A stretch of 64,000 nucleotides of DNA. Source: Acidobacteriota bacterium (GTDB taxonomy: Bacteria > Acidobacteriota > Blastocatellia > Pyrinomonadales > Pyrinomonadaceae). Below are positions 61,653 through 64,000 of the stretch, in pieces. Position numbers and translations under genes: made by a program. The stretch is taken from assembly GCA_003223935.1 (NCBI GenBank), contig QHXQ01000024.1, forward strand, positions 83,806-147,805. Reading direction: 5' to 3'. The notes beneath the pieces are model-generated. The model had not been told where the DNA came from. It ran no database searches and worked only from the letters and a program-made list of their open reading frames with translations. Each line of letters opens with the position of its first letter. Position 1 is the first letter of the stretch.

Positions 61653-62314
61653 TCATCTCGCGGCTCGAAGCGGAACTTGCGCAGGCGCAGCTACGCGCGC
61701 TCAAGATGCAACTGCAACCGCACTTCCTCTTCAACACGCTCCATTCCATCTCGACCTTGTTGGATGAAGACGTGGAGGCAGCCGACGAGATGATCGCGCG
61801 CCTCGGTGACTTCCTGCGACTCACGCTCGACAATTCCGGCGCGCAGGAGGTCACACTGCAAAAGGAGTTGGAGTTCCTGCGTTCTTACCTAGAGATCGAG
61901 CGCGTGCGTTTTCAAGATCGGCTCACCGTGCTGTTGGAGATCGCGCCCGACACGCTCGCCGCGCGCGTGCCCAATCTGATCTTGCAGCCGCTTGTGGAGA
62001 ACGCCATCCAGCACGGCATCATGGCGCGCACAGGTGCGGGGCGGATCGAGATTCGCGCCAGTCGCTCGGACGGCCTCCTCCGCTTGCAAGTGAAAGACAA
62101 CGGCCCCGGTCTGAGCGGCGACACGCACGCGCAAGCCCCGCACAAACGCGGCTTGGGTTTTGCGCTCACGCGCGAGCGTCTGGAATGTCTCTACGCGACG
62201 CGCCAACGCCTCGCGCTCGCCGACGCACCCGAAGGCGGGCTAGAGATCACGTTAGAGATTCCGTTCGTTACGGCGAGCGTTGAGCGGGACGCACAGGAGG
62301 CCGCATTGTGCTGA
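61649..62314 (+). CDS. Histidine kinase catalytic part (HisKA_7TM/LytS type), separate frame
   Basis: Counted from GTG 61649, which overlaps the sensor's stop (GTGA), this gives 221 residues. The phospho-acceptor region L-Q-P-H25-F-L-F-N-T-L-H-S-I-S is the His_kinase (LytS/YehU) box. The ATPase domain has P-L-V-E-N-A-I-Q-H-G (N box) and V-K-D-N-G-P-G-L (G box). AGGAG lies only two bases before the GTG, closer than usual. With the preceding frame it would make one LytS-like sensor kinase. Its partner response regulator follows, overlapping by seven bases. Confidence 0.82.
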   Translation: MIISRLEAELAQAQLRALKMQLQPHFLFNTLHSISTLLDEDVEAADEMIARLGDFLRLTLDNSGAQEVTLQKELEFLRSYLEIERVRFQDRLTVLLEIAPDTLAARVPNLILQPLVENAIQHGIMARTGAGRIEIRASRSDGLLRLQVKDNGPGLSGDTHAQAPHKRGLGFALTRERLECLYATRQRLALADAPEGGLEITLEIPFVTASVERDAQEAALC

Positions 62315-63081
62315 GCGACGGAGCGAAAATTCGCGCGCTTATTGTGGACGATGAACCGTCTGCGCGCCGTCGCATCAAGCAACTGCTGGCGCGCGACGCG
62401 GAGGTGGAAGTCGTCGGCGAGTGTACTAACGGCTATGAAGCCGTGGCCGCGATCAACGAATGCGCGCCCGACCTGCTCTTTCTCGATGTGGTGATGCCGG
62501 AGGTTGACGGCTTCGAAGTGCTCGCGCGCTTGCAGAGCGAGCGGCTGCCGCTCGTCGTCTTCGTGACCGCGCACGCACATTACGGGCCGCAAGCGTTCAA
62601 GATTCCGGCCATACATTATCTGCTCAAGCCCTTCGACCGGAAAAGTTTTGCGACCGCGCTCGAACGGGCCAAGACGAAACTTGCGAGCGCACGCGGGAGC
62701 GAGTTGACGCGCGCACTGCTCGAAGAGTTGCGGGCGCACGCGAACCACGCGGACAGGATTCTGGTGAAAGCGTGTGGGCGGCACTTCTTTCTCAAGGCGG
62801 AAGAGCTTGATTGGATCGAAGCGGAGGACAAATACGTGCGCCTCTACGTCGGGCGCGAGTCCTATCTGCTGCGCGAGGCCATCGGCAGTTTTGAGAGTCG
62901 GCTCGACCCGAAGACGTTTCCGCGCATCAACCGCTCCACAATCGTCAACATAGATCGCGTGCTTGAGCTACAGCCTTGGTTTCATCACGACTACCGCGTC
63001 ATCCTGCGCGACGGCACGAAACTGATGCTCAGTCGCAACTATCGCCAACGACTCGCCGAGTTGCTCGGCAGCAAACTATAA
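62308..63081 (+). CDS. LytTR-family response regulator
   Basis: The GTG at 62308 has AGGAGG seven bases upstream and overlaps the kinase stop. The 257-residue protein has a receiver domain (about 8-125) with acidic D-D-E, phospho-acceptor D60 in L-F-L-D-V-V-M-P and K in L-L-K-P-F-D. A LytTR DNA-binding domain follows (about 150-257: I-L-V-K-A-C-G-R-H-F-F-L, W-I-E-A-E-D-K-Y-V-R-L-Y, F-P-R-I-N-R-S-T-I-V-N). The kinase encoded just upstream should phosphorylate it. Targets are unknown. Confidence 0.92.
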   Translation: MLSDGAKIRALIVDDEPSARRRIKQLLARDAEVEVVGECTNGYEAVAAINECAPDLLFLDVVMPEVDGFEVLARLQSERLPLVVFVTAHAHYGPQAFKIPAIHYLLKPFDRKSFATALERAKTKLASARGSELTRALLEELRAHANHADRILVKACGRHFFLKAEELDWIEAEDKYVRLYVGRESYLLREAIGSFESRLDPKTFPRINRSTIVNIDRVLELQPWFHHDYRVILRDGTKLMLSRNYRQRLAELLGSKL

Positions 63082-63238
63082 AGACTCTCGCTCAAACGTC
63101 GCGCCGCCTTTTCATTCCTCTCCGCGGCCACTTCAAACCCTGATTCCGCGCCTTCGTGCCAAAGTTGTTGGCCCATCTGAGAGACCGCGCCTATAGTCGC
63201 CGCGCTTTTCACGCGGCCTGACGACGGAGGCGCAAAAG

Positions 63239-63928
63239 ATGGCCAAACAATTGTTCGCGCGCAAGCCGCTTGAGCTTCTGCTCGCAGAGATGGCGGGCGA
63301 GCATCGGCTGCGGCGCGTGCTGGGGCCTGTGCAACTGACGAGTCTCGGCGTCGGCGCGATCATCGGCATCACTTCGGTCGTGCTCGTGACGATGCTCAGC
63401 CAAGCGCGGATACTTTTGGCGATGGCGAGAGACGGGCTGCTGCCCATCGGCTGCTTCGGCGCGATTCACGAAAAGTTTCGCACGCCTTGGAAGGGCACGA
63501 TCCTGACGGGCATCTTCGTCGGATTGCTCTCGTCTCTGCTCCCTTTACGCATCCTGTCCGATCTCGTCAACATCGGGACGCTCCTCGCCTTCGTCATCGT
63601 CTGCTCAGCAGTGCTCATCATGCGCCGCACACACCCAGACGCGCAGAGACCTTTCCGCGCGCCACTCGTACCGCTCATGCCGATTCTCGGCATACTCACC
63701 TGTCTGCTCCTGATGTTCTCGCTGCCCGCCGAGAACTGGCTGCGCTTAGGCGTCTGGCTGCTCATCGGCTTTGCTATCTACTTCGGCTACGGCCGCCGCC
63801 ACAGCGTCATGGCGCGCTACCTCGCACATGAGATCACGGCGCATGGCGTCTCGCCGGCCGGCGCGCTGGTTACGCACACGGGCATCGAGCCGGATGATTA
63901 TACCGAATTGCGAAACAAAATAAGGTGA
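63239..63928 (+). CDS. Amino-acid permease (APC family) with a large in-frame internal deletion
   Basis: This 229-residue frame has GGAGG eight bases upstream. It begins like cationic amino-acid permeases (R-R-V-L-G-P-V-Q-L-T-S-L-G-V-G-A-I-I-G, first helix about 28-45). It then jumps to the late part of the same family, T-S-V-V-L-V-T-M-L-S-Q-A-R-I-L-L-A-M-A-R-D-G-L-L-P, and continues normally to the end with four more helices. Roughly 250 residues, about helices 2 to 7 or 8, are missing. With about five or six helices left it is unlikely to transport. It is probably a decaying gene or a product of recombination. Confidence 0.78.
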   Translation: MAKQLFARKPLELLLAEMAGEHRLRRVLGPVQLTSLGVGAIIGITSVVLVTMLSQARILLAMARDGLLPIGCFGAIHEKFRTPWKGTILTGIFVGLLSSLLPLRILSDLVNIGTLLAFVIVCSAVLIMRRTHPDAQRPFRAPLVPLMPILGILTCLLLMFSLPAENWLRLGVWLLIGFAIYFGYGRRHSVMARYLAHEITAHGVSPAGALVTHTGIEPDDYTELRNKIR

Positions 63929-64000
63929 CTCATCGCTTGGGCCACCAGTGATAGTTCGTTAAGGCTGAGATTTGTTCAGCACTGATTTTTTGACAACGTG

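Noticed and set aside
61640..61660. Programmed ribosomal frameshift joining the kinase halves
   Set aside because: No X-XXY-YYZ slippery heptamer or downstream pseudoknot is visible; a real split or an indel explains the overlap better.

Overview
The window is a GC-rich bacterial chromosome segment with dense protein coding, strong third-position G/C bias (which produces many long antisense shadow frames) and no rRNA, tRNA, CRISPR or phage genes that I can see. Several very large secreted proteins end in the same DUF4214 module next to Calx-beta domains, and there are many TlpA-type thioredoxins, an M16 peptidase pair and a LytS/LytTR regulator pair. This mix suggests Acidobacteriota, probably class Blastocatellia. 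That placement is inference from gene content, not from a marker gene.

Layout. 1-5.3 kb: a truncated DHH phosphoesterase, a 1034-residue PPC/BACON/Calx-beta/DUF4214 surface protein and an NAD-type isocitrate dehydrogenase. 5.4-9.4 kb: a ThiO-like glycine oxidase and two paralogous secreted TlpA-like proteins. 9.5-23.2 kb: a 1619-residue three-propeller Calx-beta/DUF4214 protein, a CcdA-thioredoxin fusion, a variant thioredoxin (CHNW) and a 2131-residue subtilisin with two complete seven-repeat RCC1 propellers. 23.3-31.2 kb: an M16 peptidase pair, then an operon-like run with a winged-helix regulator, membrane proteins and an FAD oxidoreductase. 31.3-39.7 kb: M48 lipoprotein, a domain-permuted aconitase, CYTH and DUF488 proteins, MFS exporter, DoxX protein and a class III nucleotide cyclase. 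39.9-45.9 kb: a fatty-acid beta-oxidation operon (fadN, ybaK, fadA, fadE) behind a promoter whose spacer holds a near-perfect copy of the Bacillus FadR operator. 46-53.1 kb: MBL hydrolase, YcxB-like protein, GAF protein, lytic transglycosylase and a PEGA/TPR protein.

53.2-59.4 kb is the accessory region. It holds AT-rich genes, a well-formed integron attC site (54029-54140), a frameshifted small gene with two small neighbours, an APH(6)-like kinase, a second APH-family kinase and a methyltransferase, and a second cassette-like unit on the opposite strand carrying a cupin-plus-membrane protein. No integron integrase is present in the window, so this looks like an integrase-less attC cluster. 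59.6-64 kb: an aminotransferase, a histidine kinase split into two overlapping frames with its LytTR response regulator, and an amino-acid permease that has lost its middle.

The most unusual signal is structural. Four intergenic palindromes (5253-5344, 37313-37391, 42378-42448, 45955-46029) have unrelated sequences, but all are built from tandem 7-base words arranged as inverted repeats. Each runs to within a few bases of the start codon of a well-conserved gene, where a Shine-Dalgarno sequence would be expected. A separate 78-80 bp REP-like palindrome occurs twice (23228-23307 and 60788-60864).
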